Shown here one piece after another: positions 8,501 through 16,757 of a stretch of DNA of 22,087 bases. The notes beneath the pieces were generated by a model. It had not been told where the DNA came from. It did no database searches and worked only from the letters and a program-made list of their open reading frames with translations. Source of the DNA: CAYUWG01 sp964448285. Its GTDB lineage: Bacteria; Bacteroidota; Ignavibacteria; SZUA-365. The stretch is taken from positions 1-22,087 of the forward strand of contig CAYUWG010000061.1 of the NCBI GenBank assembly GCA_964448285.1, in the 5' to 3' direction. How positions within the stretch are numbered: position 1 is the first letter of the stretch; every line of letters begins with the position of its first letter. The translations under genes were made by a program, and so were the position numbers.

Positions 8501-9811
8501 TTAACGTACGATCATGATCCTTTGCGTGAGGAGAGTGTCTCCATCCTTCAGGAGCAGGAGATAGGCCCCACTTGGAATGGGAGCGCCGCTGTGGTCCGTT
8601 AAGTCCCAGGCGATCCGTTTGCTGGTATCGACACTCCATTCCTGAAGGATTCGTCCGAGTGGATCTATCGCATGAAGCGTGGCGCTTCTCCCCGGAAGCA
8701 GTCGTCCCGTTACGATATCCAGCTTGTCTCGCGCAGGCTGTGGAAAGACGGACAGACGTGTTTCGACCGTTCTTTCCTCGGAAACGGATGTGAGGAAGTT
8801 CTCCCGCATGTAGATGCCCTTCTCCGTTTGAAGGTACAGGCGCTTTCTTCCCGGGTCATACTGAAGCCACGTAATCGGGTCGAAGGGATTGAAAATGTGC
8901 TTGAAGGGTAAATTCCGTGACGTTGAGTCGAACCGCCAGGTATTTCCTCTGTCTTCCGAGATGAATACGCCAGGTTGTGATCCTCTAGGATGTCCTAAAA
9001 CGAATAGCAGTGAGGGATTCCTCCGATCCTGTAAAACGGTCGTACCGTTGTCGAATATCTGCGTCCAAGAGAGCCCCCTGTCGCTCGAACGAACGGTCCT
9101 CACGATGCGAGATGCGTAAATAATGGCAGGATCATCAGGGTCCACCATCATTTGTGTGACGTAGTTTCCAAACGTGACAAAGCTCCACGTCACTCCATCA
9201 TCGGTGCTATGGTAGAAGTACTCTCCTCCGATACCCGTCTCCACGTTTACGTACACGTCCGGAGTTGTCTGACTGAGACCGACCGCCAGGCTTGACCCAT
9301 CTGTCGATTTGGGAAAGTCGTACGTCTCCGCCCACGACCGTCCGTAATCCGTGGAGCGGTACAGGCTCTCGAGTTGGCCGCCAGGTCCTAAAGCACCGAT
9401 TGCAAAGATCAAACCGGGGACGTTCTCTTTGACGTAGTAGCGAGAGAAAGGTGGTATATTCTGGTGATACTTCGAATCCCACGTCATCCCCAAATCATCA
9501 CTGTAGTACAGTGTGGATCCGTTGCCACCGATCAGTCTCGGAGGATCACCTCCAACGAATGCAATCCTTGAAAGTCTGTCAATTACTGTGCTGTCCACAA
9601 CTTCCCAACTCGCACCTGCGTCCGACGAACGATAGATGCGACCTGTGCTGAACCCGCCACCTGGAGGAACGACGGTGACTGAGGTAAAGATCACGTCGCC
9701 ATGCATCGTGAGAAACCGGATTGGTTTCTCTTCCGGTCCTATGAACTTCCATCCGTCCTGCGCGGTCAGTGTGGTGGAGAAAAGGAGAAAAGCGAAGAGT
9801 ATCTGTCTCAT
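8501..9811 (-). CDS. Secreted BNR/Asp-box beta-propeller protein 2 with T9SS domain
   Basis: A 436-residue paralogue of propeller protein 1. The start at 9811 gives the signal peptide MRQILFAFLLFSTTLTAQ; the frame runs open 13 codons further up into conserved spacer. Asp-boxes are visible as SSDAGASW, SDDLGMTW, STDYGRSW, STDDGVTW, SSDRGLSW and SEDRGNTW. The segment VKENVPGLIFAIG is shared closely with protein 1, while the N-terminal blade (VTVVPPGGGFSTGRIY) is closer to protein 3. That mix suggests recombination among the three. The sorting domain starts LSVFPQPARDKL and ends IMIVR. Likely exported by T9SS and held at or released from the surface. The ligand is unknown. Confidence 0.85.
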   Translation of the reverse strand: MRQILFAFLLFSTTLTAQDGWKFIGPEEKPIRFLTMHGDVIFTSVTVVPPGGGFSTGRIYRSSDAGASWEVVDSTVIDRLSRIAFVGGDPPRLIGGNGSTLYYSDDLGMTWDSKYHQNIPPFSRYYVKENVPGLIFAIGALGPGGQLESLYRSTDYGRSWAETYDFPKSTDGSSLAVGLSQTTPDVYVNVETGIGGEYFYHSTDDGVTWSFVTFGNYVTQMMVDPDDPAIIYASRIVRTVRSSDRGLSWTQIFDNGTTVLQDRRNPSLLFVLGHPRGSQPGVFISEDRGNTWRFDSTSRNLPFKHIFNPFDPITWLQYDPGRKRLYLQTEKGIYMRENFLTSVSEERTVETRLSVFPQPARDKLDIVTGRLLPGRSATLHAIDPLGRILQEWSVDTSKRIAWDLTDHSGAPIPSGAYLLLLKDGDTLLTQRIMIVR

Positions 9812-9949
9812 GGGTGTTGCCTTTGCGTAAGTGGTAATGGGTATGCTCAATTCATGGATTTGAACCTGTCAATAGGTTTGGAGAAAACCTAACAGCTCTG
9901 GAAAATCGTGCATCCCGCTTTTCTCGAATCCCCAGACATCACCTGATCC
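9745..9949 (-). repeat. 205-base direct repeat, copy B
   Basis: Same block in front of propeller protein 2, covering its signal peptide, the spacer and the tail of stub 2. The non-coding spacer is about as conserved as the coding ends and better conserved than the propeller bodies, which points to recent duplication or gene conversion at this block. Confidence 0.75.
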
Positions 9950-10084
9950 CTCTGGTTTCCCGAATTTTTCACGAGCAATGACGGCGACGTTTTTTGTAAA
10001 GATCTGCCCTCCTGTTTGTGCAAACGAACTTGCAAGTGTCAGTAAGTAAGTGAGGGTGAGAGCAGAGAGTTGTATGTATCTCAT
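9869..10084 (-). CDS. Small secreted LVIVD N-terminal stub 2
   Basis: A 71-residue frame. The start at 10084 is chosen because GGAGGT at 10089-10094 lies 4 bases upstream and MRYIQLSALTLTYLLTL...SSFAQ is a signal peptide. The longer frame to 10126 has neither. Its body (KNVAVIAREKFG...GSGDVWGFEKSG) is a diverged version of the LVIVD protein opening. It ends with the same tail as the other stub, MHDFPELLGFLQTY. So the first half has diverged from the sister stub while the tail has not. Function unknown. Either a truncated duplicate or a short exported peptide, lying 72 bases after propeller gene 3. Confidence 0.5.
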   Translation of the reverse strand: MRYIQLSALTLTYLLTLASSFAQTGGQIFTKNVAVIAREKFGKPEGSGDVWGFEKSGMHDFPELLGFLQTY

Positions 10085-10123
10085 GTTGACCTCCGTTTTA
10101 TGAGTGATTGAAGTGTAATAATT

Positions 10124-10142
10124 CAATGCATAGTAAGCATTG
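10124..10142. repeat. Inverted repeat between propeller gene 3 and stub 2
   Basis: CAATGC / GCATTG around the 7-base loop ATAGTAA, extending outward through AATT with one bulged base. It lies in the 72-base spacer upstream of the stub 2 ribosome-binding site. No T-run follows on the minus strand, so an operator or mRNA hairpin is as likely as a terminator. Confidence 0.35.
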
Positions 10143-10156
10143 TAATTGCGATTAAA

Positions 10157-11494
10157 TCAGTTTCCATAGCGTTGAACGATGATTCGTTCCGTAAACGTAC
10201 CAACCATTCCTTGCATTACAACCATATACATTCCACTTGGAACATCGTCATTGTTCGTATCACGTAAATCCCAGTTTAGGATATCGCTCTCTACGTCCCG
10301 ATATTCTCGAATGGTTTTTCCCAAAGCGTTGAGGATGCGAACAGTTATACGATCATTATTTCGAAAGCGAATTAGCATGATAAGAAACGATTTTGCCGGC
10401 TGTGGGTACGTCTGTATTAGATAAGCCATTGGTGTAGCATCTAATGTTGCAATGTCGGTTACGTTCTGATCGCGAATCCATATCCCACTCTTTGTTGCGA
10501 TATAGAGACGATCTTTTTTCCCGTCATATTCAAACCATGTACTCCTTTGGAAGCCATTGTATTCATATTTATATGGAAGCACGCTCGATGTGGTATCAAG
10601 CATCCAGGTCTTACCTCTATCAGTCGAAAAGTTTACAGCTTTCATGTTCCCGTACGTGAACATTATCATGAAATCGGAATTCAGCGAGTCCTGGATCAAA
10701 CTATATGCTGTCCGGCTCGGATAGTTATCGAAAAGTATGGCCCAGTTAGCTCCTGCATCTGCTGAGCGTTGAAGACGGCCTCCGTTTGCTATATATAGTA
10801 TAGAAGGGTCGTCGATATCAACAACAATATCTTGCACAGCACCACTCACGGGGAATCTCGGAATCCCAACATAATTCCACGTTTCACCGTTATCCTTGCT
10901 GTGATAGAAGAAATTACCACCGATGTTTGTATAGTCGTTCACATACATATCGCTTGCTCTTGTACTCATACCTATTGCGTGATCTGACCCGTCACTTGAA
11001 GCAGGGAAAGGATACGGTTCTGTCCATGTCCGTCCATAATCCGTCGAGCGAAACAAGCGGTCCTGTGAGTAGAAGGATTCGCCGATTCCAAAAACTAAAC
11101 CAGGTACATTGCCTTTGTCATGAAATCTAAACAGGGGTGGATTATTCTGTTGCGTCGAATCCCAAGTAACACCCAGATCATCACTGTAATACAAGCGTGA
11201 GTTAATAGCGCCAATGAGTTTAGGAGGATTACCATTGAGGATCGTAATGCTTGCGCTTCTATGTATGAGATTTGTATCGAGTAAGTCCCATGTAGTGCCT
11301 CCATCTGTTGAACGATAGATGAGCCTAGTGTAATATCCTCCCCCAACCGGCGGTATTGCAACAGAAGCAAAAATGAGATCGCCCTTAATGGACATGTGAG
11401 ATACCTCTCTTTCGACCGGTCCAATGTACCGCCATCCGTTTTGAGCGGCGAGGGATATGGGGAGAAGAAGCAATCCAAAGAAAAGAGCTTTCAA
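10157..11494 (-). CDS. Secreted BNR/Asp-box beta-propeller protein 3 with T9SS domain
   Basis: A 445-residue paralogue and first gene of the array. I choose the TTG at 11494: AAAGGA lies 7 bases before it (11502-11507) and it yields the signal peptide LKALFFGLLLLPISLAAQ. The frame runs up to 11572, but that segment contains a strong promoter, so it is unlikely to be translated. Asp-boxes are STDGGTTW, SDDLGVTW, STDYGRTW, SKDNGETW, SADAGANW and STDRGKTW. The sorting domain begins around TYPQPAKSF and ends ERIIVQRYGN, slightly longer than in its sisters. Base composition is visibly more A+T-rich than the neighbouring large genes. Probably a T9SS-exported surface propeller. Function unknown. Confidence 0.83.
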   Translation of the reverse strand: MKALFFGLLLLPISLAAQNGWRYIGPVEREVSHMSIKGDLIFASVAIPPVGGGYYTRLIYRSTDGGTTWDLLDTNLIHRSASITILNGNPPKLIGAINSRLYYSDDLGVTWDSTQQNNPPLFRFHDKGNVPGLVFGIGESFYSQDRLFRSTDYGRTWTEPYPFPASSDGSDHAIGMSTRASDMYVNDYTNIGGNFFYHSKDNGETWNYVGIPRFPVSGAVQDIVVDIDDPSILYIANGGRLQRSADAGANWAILFDNYPSRTAYSLIQDSLNSDFMIMFTYGNMKAVNFSTDRGKTWMLDTTSSVLPYKYEYNGFQRSTWFEYDGKKDRLYIATKSGIWIRDQNVTDIATLDATPMAYLIQTYPQPAKSFLIMLIRFRNNDRITVRILNALGKTIREYRDVESDILNWDLRDTNNDDVPSGMYMVVMQGMVGTFTERIIVQRYGN

Positions 11495-11543
11495 AAACGT
11501 GTCCTTTCGTGTTGGTGGAGGTGCGTGCAGCCTTTCTACGAAG

Positions 11544-11572
11544 AAGATAGAAAGGACCGGAGATAATGTCAA
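11544..11572 (-). promoter_or_regulatory. Sigma70-like promoter of the propeller array
   Basis: On the minus strand, TTGACA (11567-11572) and TATCTT (11544-11549) are separated by exactly 17 bases. Transcription would start near 11537, leaving a leader of about 40 bases before the TTG start of propeller gene 3. The -10 also partly fits the Bacteroidota TAnnTTTG box (TATCTTCT). Confidence 0.55.
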
Positions 11573-11580
11573 GCACTTTT

Positions 11581-11592
11581 TTGAGCGCTCAA
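11581..11592. promoter_or_regulatory. 12-base perfect palindrome upstream of array promoter
   Basis: TTGAGCGCTCAA is a perfect palindrome with no loop, flanked by a T-run on the plus strand. It lies 8 bases upstream of the -35 box, a position suited to an activator or repressor dimer. Because it has no loop it is a poor terminator. The rest of the 243-base gap (11495-11737) shows only a weak TGCGGT/ACCGCA stem at 11675-11697. Confidence 0.35.
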
Positions 11593-11737
11593 GGAGTCTT
11601 CGTTGGTTTCATTGAACGCTTCATCAAGTTCGAGCTTTGTACTGCGAACACCCATTCGCAACACATTACTGCACTGCGGTTCTATTACCTGACCGCATCA
11701 CAGCCCATCATCCCCAAGCGCTCTGTCAGCGGCTTGC

Positions 11738-14700
11738 TTATTTCAATAAGAGCATCTTCTTCGAGTGAACGGCTTCTCCCGTTCGCAGAACGACGTGATA
11801 CACACCGGATGGCGACGCGCTTCCATCGAAGACGACTGTGTGACTGCCTTTCGCGCGGAGTTCGTTCTGCACGAGGACTGCGACTTCTCTTCCAAGCGCG
11901 TCATACACGTGCAGATCGACAACCATGTCCGTGGGAAGTGAGTACGCGATTTCCGTAACAGGATTGAAAGGATTCGGGACGTTCTGGAAGAGCATCACGG
12001 ATGCAGGCAATGCGACCAAACGCTTTCCACCGGCTTGACAGATTCCTAATGCCGTAAACGAACCCGGCACCGTCACAGCCGAAGCAATACCGTTGAGCCA
12101 CGAGAAGTTTTCCAGCAGCAGTTCCGTCACGTCGTTGTTTCCGAGGAGGACGAGGCATTCGAGTTCAGCGAGAATTCCGCTGGCAGGCGTCGAAGTCTGA
12201 TCGACGCGCACGGTGACACGGAGTGAATCCTTCGCAGGCGTAGTCGTGAGGCTGCCGCTTCCCGTTGCCGTGATGACGCGTTCAGGCCAGAGCATGGAGC
12301 GGTTGAAGACGACGTCCGCCGTGAACGAGCGCACGCCGTTCACCGCGAGGTTCGCGCTGCTATCCATCGTGATCGGTATGCGAACGCGCGTGCCGATCTC
12401 CGCGGAGAGGTCTTTCAGCGAGTGATGCGACCAGGCGCCGAGCGCAGTGCCCTGAAGGACGATGATGACCGTATCCAAACACGGTTGGTCGGAAATCAGC
12501 AGGACACGCGTGTCGATCCGCTCTGACGTTGCAGGTCGGAATTCGAACTGCACGTCGGCGCTTCCCTGCGTGAGAATCACCGCCGGAAGTGAAGCGGGCG
12601 TCAGGCGCGAGACCGTCGGCGTCGGCGTTTCGACGGTGACGGCGACGATGCGCATCGACGCTCCTAACGGATTGGTGATCGTCGTGCTTCGTGTGCTTGC
12701 GTTGCCGATCGCGACGTTCCCGAAATCAAGCAGGAGCGGCGAGACACGCGGCGCGGAGTTTTCATAAGAGCCACTCAGACTGACGCTGAACGTTGAAGCG
12801 CACGGCTCAGCCGTGAATGCGACGTTCGCATTGAACGCGCCGAAGTTCTTCGGCGCGAACGACACGATGACGTCACGCGATTCTCCCGCCGGTATTTGCA
12901 GTGGAAAGAGCGACGTATCGATGAGAGCGAATGCCGGCACGGAGTTCCCGTCGATCGATACCGTCATCGTTACCGACCCTGTGTTTCGAATCGTGATCGT
13001 CTTCGAAATGGGATAGGAGCAGTGGTACGTTTCACCGACATCGATCGAAGCCGGGCTATGCGTGACCGCAGCGGAATCCTTGATACCCGTCAAGGTGATC
13101 TGCAGCGAAGGCTGTTGATTCGCATTACTCGAAAAAGTCAGCGTCGCGGTTCGCACTCCGATGCCTTGCGGAGTGAAGCGAATCACGACGTTCGCGCTGC
13201 CGCCCGGTTGTATGGTCAGCGTCGTCGAACTGAGGATTTGAAAATCTCCGGCATGTGTCCCTCCGACGTTCATCGAAGAAACGATCAGCGGCTCGCCTCC
13301 CGTATTGCGCACGACGATGACGGAATCCGTCGAGCGTTCGTCCGGGCAGAGCAAACGCATGAACGAACCGCCTTCCGCAACGATCTCCGGTTTGCGCGAT
13401 GATGCTGCATCCAAACCGATGGAGACCGAATCGATGCATGGGCTGTCCGTGAAAACGATGAGCGTCCCTTTCGCGTCGCCTTCAACCTGCGGAATGAATG
13501 AAACCGTAAGCTCAAGGCTGTCCTTCGCAGGGATGATCGCAGGAATGCCGGTCGAAGAAGTGACGGCGAATTCCTGAGGCACGACGTCGAGACGCGTCAC
13601 GTTCATCGGACTGTTCGTCGGATTGATGATGCGGACGGTTCGCTGCGACGTATCGCCAACGGAGGTAAATCCGAATTGCAGCGAAGGCGGTGACGCGATC
13701 GGTGTTGCGGAGACAAGTTCGCCCGTGATCGCAATGGACTGTACTTCGAAGCACGGCGTCGTCCGAAGCTCGATCGTGCCGTCATACTTTCCTGCGAGAG
13801 TGGGTGAGAAGGAAACGAAGATCGTATCCGTTTGTCCCGGTGTGAGCGTGCGCGGAAGCGATGCGATCAAGACGATCGATCCGAGCGAACAAGAAAGGGA
13901 ATCGATACGCGCCGTCACCGTGCCCGTGTTTTCCAGCACGACCGGCATGGTCGATGGGACGGTGCATGAGTAGAGTTCGCCGAAATCCAATTGCCGCGTG
14001 TGCACGAGTATCCCAGCGCTGTCCTTGCGACCCGTGAGCGGAATATCGACGCGCGGCATCGTGGGCGACGTGGTGGTGAGTTCCAACGTCGCGACGTGAT
14101 CACCCGTTGTGACCGGCGCGAAACGAACGGTGAACATCAGTGTGTCTTCCGGTTGGAGCGTTCTCACGGGCGGAATGGATGGAGACATGGAAAATGATTG
14201 CGCGTCGATTCCGGTGATGGTTGACGCCGTGATCGAAACGGATTGATTGCCGCCGTTCTTCACGATGACCGTTTGCTCGGAAAACGTCCCCGGACAGACG
14301 AGCGTATCGAATACCGGTATCGTTGCCTGTATCGATGAAGTCGGCGTGATGATCGTCCAGAGGCTGTCGCTCTTGTCAGCGAGCGGCATGGAGTATCCCC
14401 AGAGTCGAATCGTTCTGTCGCTGCCGCCGCTTGCGACGAGACCGAGCCGCGTTTCGAAACGCGCAGCGTTCGCGTCGAGCGTGTGTCCGGTGAATGTCTG
14501 TACCACTTGTCCGTTTCGCGCATCCCACACACGAAGCGTTCTATCGCGTGATGCAGAGAGCACGTAGAGTCCGCCGCTCGAAAGCTGCACCGAAGTGACG
14601 CCGTTCGTGTGTCCGTTGAGCGAGCGAAGGAACGACCAATCGCTCGTCATCCAGATTCGGATGCTACGATCATCACTTCCGCTCGTGAGAATGCTCGCAT

Positions 14701-16735
14701 CGTTGCTCACCGCGATGGTTCGAACAGGGCCGGTATGTCCGCCGAGCGTTTGAATGAGCACTCCATCGTTCATGCGAAGAATCAACACGTTATTTCCCGA
14801 CGCCGATGCGAGCCAATCGTTCTTCGGACTGAAAACCAGTGCGCCGTCTGCTGAGGTGTTGCCCGTTCTATTCCAGAGTTGACTCCAGTCGCTCGTGAGC
14901 CAAACCACGATCCGTGATTGATCCGCGGCGGCCATCATCGAACCATCGGATGAAAACGTGATGGAGTGTGCTTGTCCGGAGAATGCCGCGAAGTCGAAGA
15001 GCAATGCGCCCGTCGCGGTTGACCATACACGCGCACGCCCGTCGTTCCCCACACTTGCAAGCAGCTTTGCGTCAGGGGAGAAGGCCACTTGATTCACGCG
15101 CCCGGTATGTCCGGAAAGAATTTCGACGAGCGCTCCCGTTTCCGGATAGTATGTTTTGATGCGACCGTCGTTCAGCGCCGCAGCGAGTAATGTCCCTGCC
15201 GGAGCGATAGCGATGTCGAGCACTTCCGATGGTTGCGTCGGCAGCCAGTTCGCATCTTTTTGGATTGCTCTGCTTTCCGGCGTTCGTACGAGACCGAGGC
15301 AACTGTCACTTGGCGTGTTCGGCACTGTCCAGAGTGCAGTGAGAGAGATTGCAGAAGGCGAGATGAGAAACCACGAGAGTCCGGCGTTCGTGCTGTATTC
15401 GAGCGATACGATTTGTGAAGCTGGAACACCTCGCCATCGAATGGGGAATTGCGTTCCGCTGAAAAGAACTTCGCCACCGTTCGGTTGAACGAGCACAAGT
15501 GGATCGGGACGAAACGAACCACCCGCGAGGACGACTTCCTCGACACACGGTGCATTGGTCACGATATTCAGTTTCGTGACCGCACGGTTCGTATCGAATG
15601 CAGTGTATTGAACGCGGAGAACTCGCGACTGCCCTTGCGAGAGATTGAACGGCGGATTCGATCCCCCGAAGTTGAGAATTTGAAATGCGACCGAAGGCGA
15701 TGTGATGGACTGCACGGTCAACGGACCGTTTTGCGCGGTGAGCGTGATATCTGTTGTACGGGTACTCCCATTCGGAATGATGCCGAAATCGTGGTACGTC
15801 GTGGATGCATCGAGCGTAACGATCGCCGCTGGATCGACTTGATAAGACGTCGAGCGCGTTGCCGTGGCATTGTTCTTTCGCAACGTCACGTCGAGCAGCC
15901 GGCTCGTTTCGCAACCCGTCGTGAGATAGACGAACTCACACGGGTCGTAGAAATAGACGCGCTGAACGATCTCGTCGAATGCGGCTTGTGCTGCCGCTTC
16001 CGTCGTGACGCTCTCGAACCAACGCCCGCCGGTCGCCGTTGCGATGCGGCGTAATTGAAGATTGATCGTTCCCTGGCTGAACAACATCGTGTAAACGCGC
16101 AGACCGGCATTGTTCGCCGCAGAGATGAGTTGATTCTCCTGTGCGGTTGTCAGAGTCTGAACTCCATCCGTCAGAAAGATGAGGTAGCGATCACCGGAAC
16201 ATGTTTTCGAAAAATCGATGCCTCCGGTCGTCTTATCGAGAAACGCTCCCATAAAATCCGTCCCGCCGCTGAAATTGATCTGCATGTTGTTGATCGCGGC
16301 GAGCACTGCGTTCGAATCGTTCGAATGATTGAGATGAATCTTCGTCGTGTCGTCGAAAGTCACGATACCGGTCGATGCGGGCGGGTAGTCGAGTGAGCGC
16401 ACCATCTTCGTCGCCGCGGACTTTGCGTACGTCAAGCGATTCGCCAGCGACATGCTGTAGCTGATGTCGATGAGCAGCGTGATGCACACGGGCGGCGTGC
16501 GAGGCGGAGGACAGGAAACGCTTTGCACCGTGCGCGTGATGCCGTCTTCGACGACGGTGAAATCTCCCGGGAGGAAATTTCGGATTGCGAGGCCGGTGTT
16601 ATCGCGCGCTTCGAATCCCACGCGGATTGTCGGATACGCATCTGCATTCACGCCGGTGAGTGTGAATTGAATTTGCCCGATGCATGGGGCGGCCATGGAG
16701 AGTGATGCTGCGAGGAAGAGAAACATTCGCGTCAT
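11738..16735 (-). CDS. Giant VWA/WD40/choice-of-anchor-D/cohesin-like T9SS protein
   Basis: A 1665-residue exported protein. Start at 16735: AAAGGA sits 7 bases upstream (16743-16748) and MTRMFLFLAASLSMAAPCIGQ is a signal peptide. The frame runs open to 17035 but would overlap the upstream gene. Domains in order: VWA (about 85-262) with MIDAS residues Asp90, Ser92, Ser94 (DISYS) and later GGTDF and LTDG; one ASH/choice-of-anchor-D module; an Ig-like domain starting PNGGEVLFSG (about 412); a seven-repeat WD40 propeller (about 500-782); six more choice-of-anchor-D modules (to about 1430); a cohesin-like domain (about 1433-1563); and a sorting domain with NVPNPFNPVTEIAY ending MLLLK. It likely binds partners through VWA and the propeller at the surface. 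It follows the OmpA-family gene by 22 bases. Confidence 0.88.
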   Translation of the reverse strand: MTRMFLFLAASLSMAAPCIGQIQFTLTGVNADAYPTIRVGFEARDNTGLAIRNFLPGDFTVVEDGITRTVQSVSCPPPRTPPVCITLLIDISYSMSLANRLTYAKSAATKMVRSLDYPPASTGIVTFDDTTKIHLNHSNDSNAVLAAINNMQINFSGGTDFMGAFLDKTTGGIDFSKTCSGDRYLIFLTDGVQTLTTAQENQLISAANNAGLRVYTMLFSQGTINLQLRRIATATGGRWFESVTTEAAAQAAFDEIVQRVYFYDPCEFVYLTTGCETSRLLDVTLRKNNATATRSTSYQVDPAAIVTLDASTTYHDFGIIPNGSTRTTDITLTAQNGPLTVQSITSPSVAFQILNFGGSNPPFNLSQGQSRVLRVQYTAFDTNRAVTKLNIVTNAPCVEEVVLAGGSFRPDPLVLVQPNGGEVLFSGTQFPIRWRGVPASQIVSLEYSTNAGLSWFLISPSAISLTALWTVPNTPSDSCLGLVRTPESRAIQKDANWLPTQPSEVLDIAIAPAGTLLAAALNDGRIKTYYPETGALVEILSGHTGRVNQVAFSPDAKLLASVGNDGRARVWSTATGALLFDFAAFSGQAHSITFSSDGSMMAAADQSRIVVWLTSDWSQLWNRTGNTSADGALVFSPKNDWLASASGNNVLILRMNDGVLIQTLGGHTGPVRTIAVSNDASILTSGSDDRSIRIWMTSDWSFLRSLNGHTNGVTSVQLSSGGLYVLSASRDRTLRVWDARNGQVVQTFTGHTLDANAARFETRLGLVASGGSDRTIRLWGYSMPLADKSDSLWTIITPTSSIQATIPVFDTLVCPGTFSEQTVIVKNGGNQSVSITASTITGIDAQSFSMSPSIPPVRTLQPEDTLMFTVRFAPVTTGDHVATLELTTTSPTMPRVDIPLTGRKDSAGILVHTRQLDFGELYSCTVPSTMPVVLENTGTVTARIDSLSCSLGSIVLIASLPRTLTPGQTDTIFVSFSPTLAGKYDGTIELRTTPCFEVQSIAITGELVSATPIASPPSLQFGFTSVGDTSQRTVRIINPTNSPMNVTRLDVVPQEFAVTSSTGIPAIIPAKDSLELTVSFIPQVEGDAKGTLIVFTDSPCIDSVSIGLDAASSRKPEIVAEGGSFMRLLCPDERSTDSVIVVRNTGGEPLIVSSMNVGGTHAGDFQILSSTTLTIQPGGSANVVIRFTPQGIGVRTATLTFSSNANQQPSLQITLTGIKDSAAVTHSPASIDVGETYHCSYPISKTITIRNTGSVTMTVSIDGNSVPAFALIDTSLFPLQIPAGESRDVIVSFAPKNFGAFNANVAFTAEPCASTFSVSLSGSYENSAPRVSPLLLDFGNVAIGNASTRSTTITNPLGASMRIVAVTVETPTPTVSRLTPASLPAVILTQGSADVQFEFRPATSERIDTRVLLISDQPCLDTVIIVLQGTALGAWSHHSLKDLSAEIGTRVRIPITMDSSANLAVNGVRSFTADVVFNRSMLWPERVITATGSGSLTTTPAKDSLRVTVRVDQTSTPASGILAELECLVLLGNNDVTELLLENFSWLNGIASAVTVPGSFTALGICQAGGKRLVALPASVMLFQNVPNPFNPVTEIAYSLPTDMVVDLHVYDALGREVAVLVQNELRAKGSHTVVFDGSASPSGVYHVVLRTGEAVHSKKMLLLK

Positions 16736-16757
16736 GATTCGATCCTTTGTCTGGGTG

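Noticed and set aside
6913..11494. Assigning sialidase activity to the three Asp-box proteins
   Set aside because: Asp-boxes occur in many non-enzymatic propellers; no arginine triad or FRIP motif was recognised.
11495..11572. Longer N-terminus of propeller protein 3
   Set aside because: The segment contains the -35 and -10 boxes; the TTG at 11494 has a good ribosome-binding site and starts a signal peptide.
15449..16054. 201-codon plus-strand open frame opposite the giant VWA gene
   Set aside because: Arg-rich composition is typical of antisense frames in this region; no recognisable domain.
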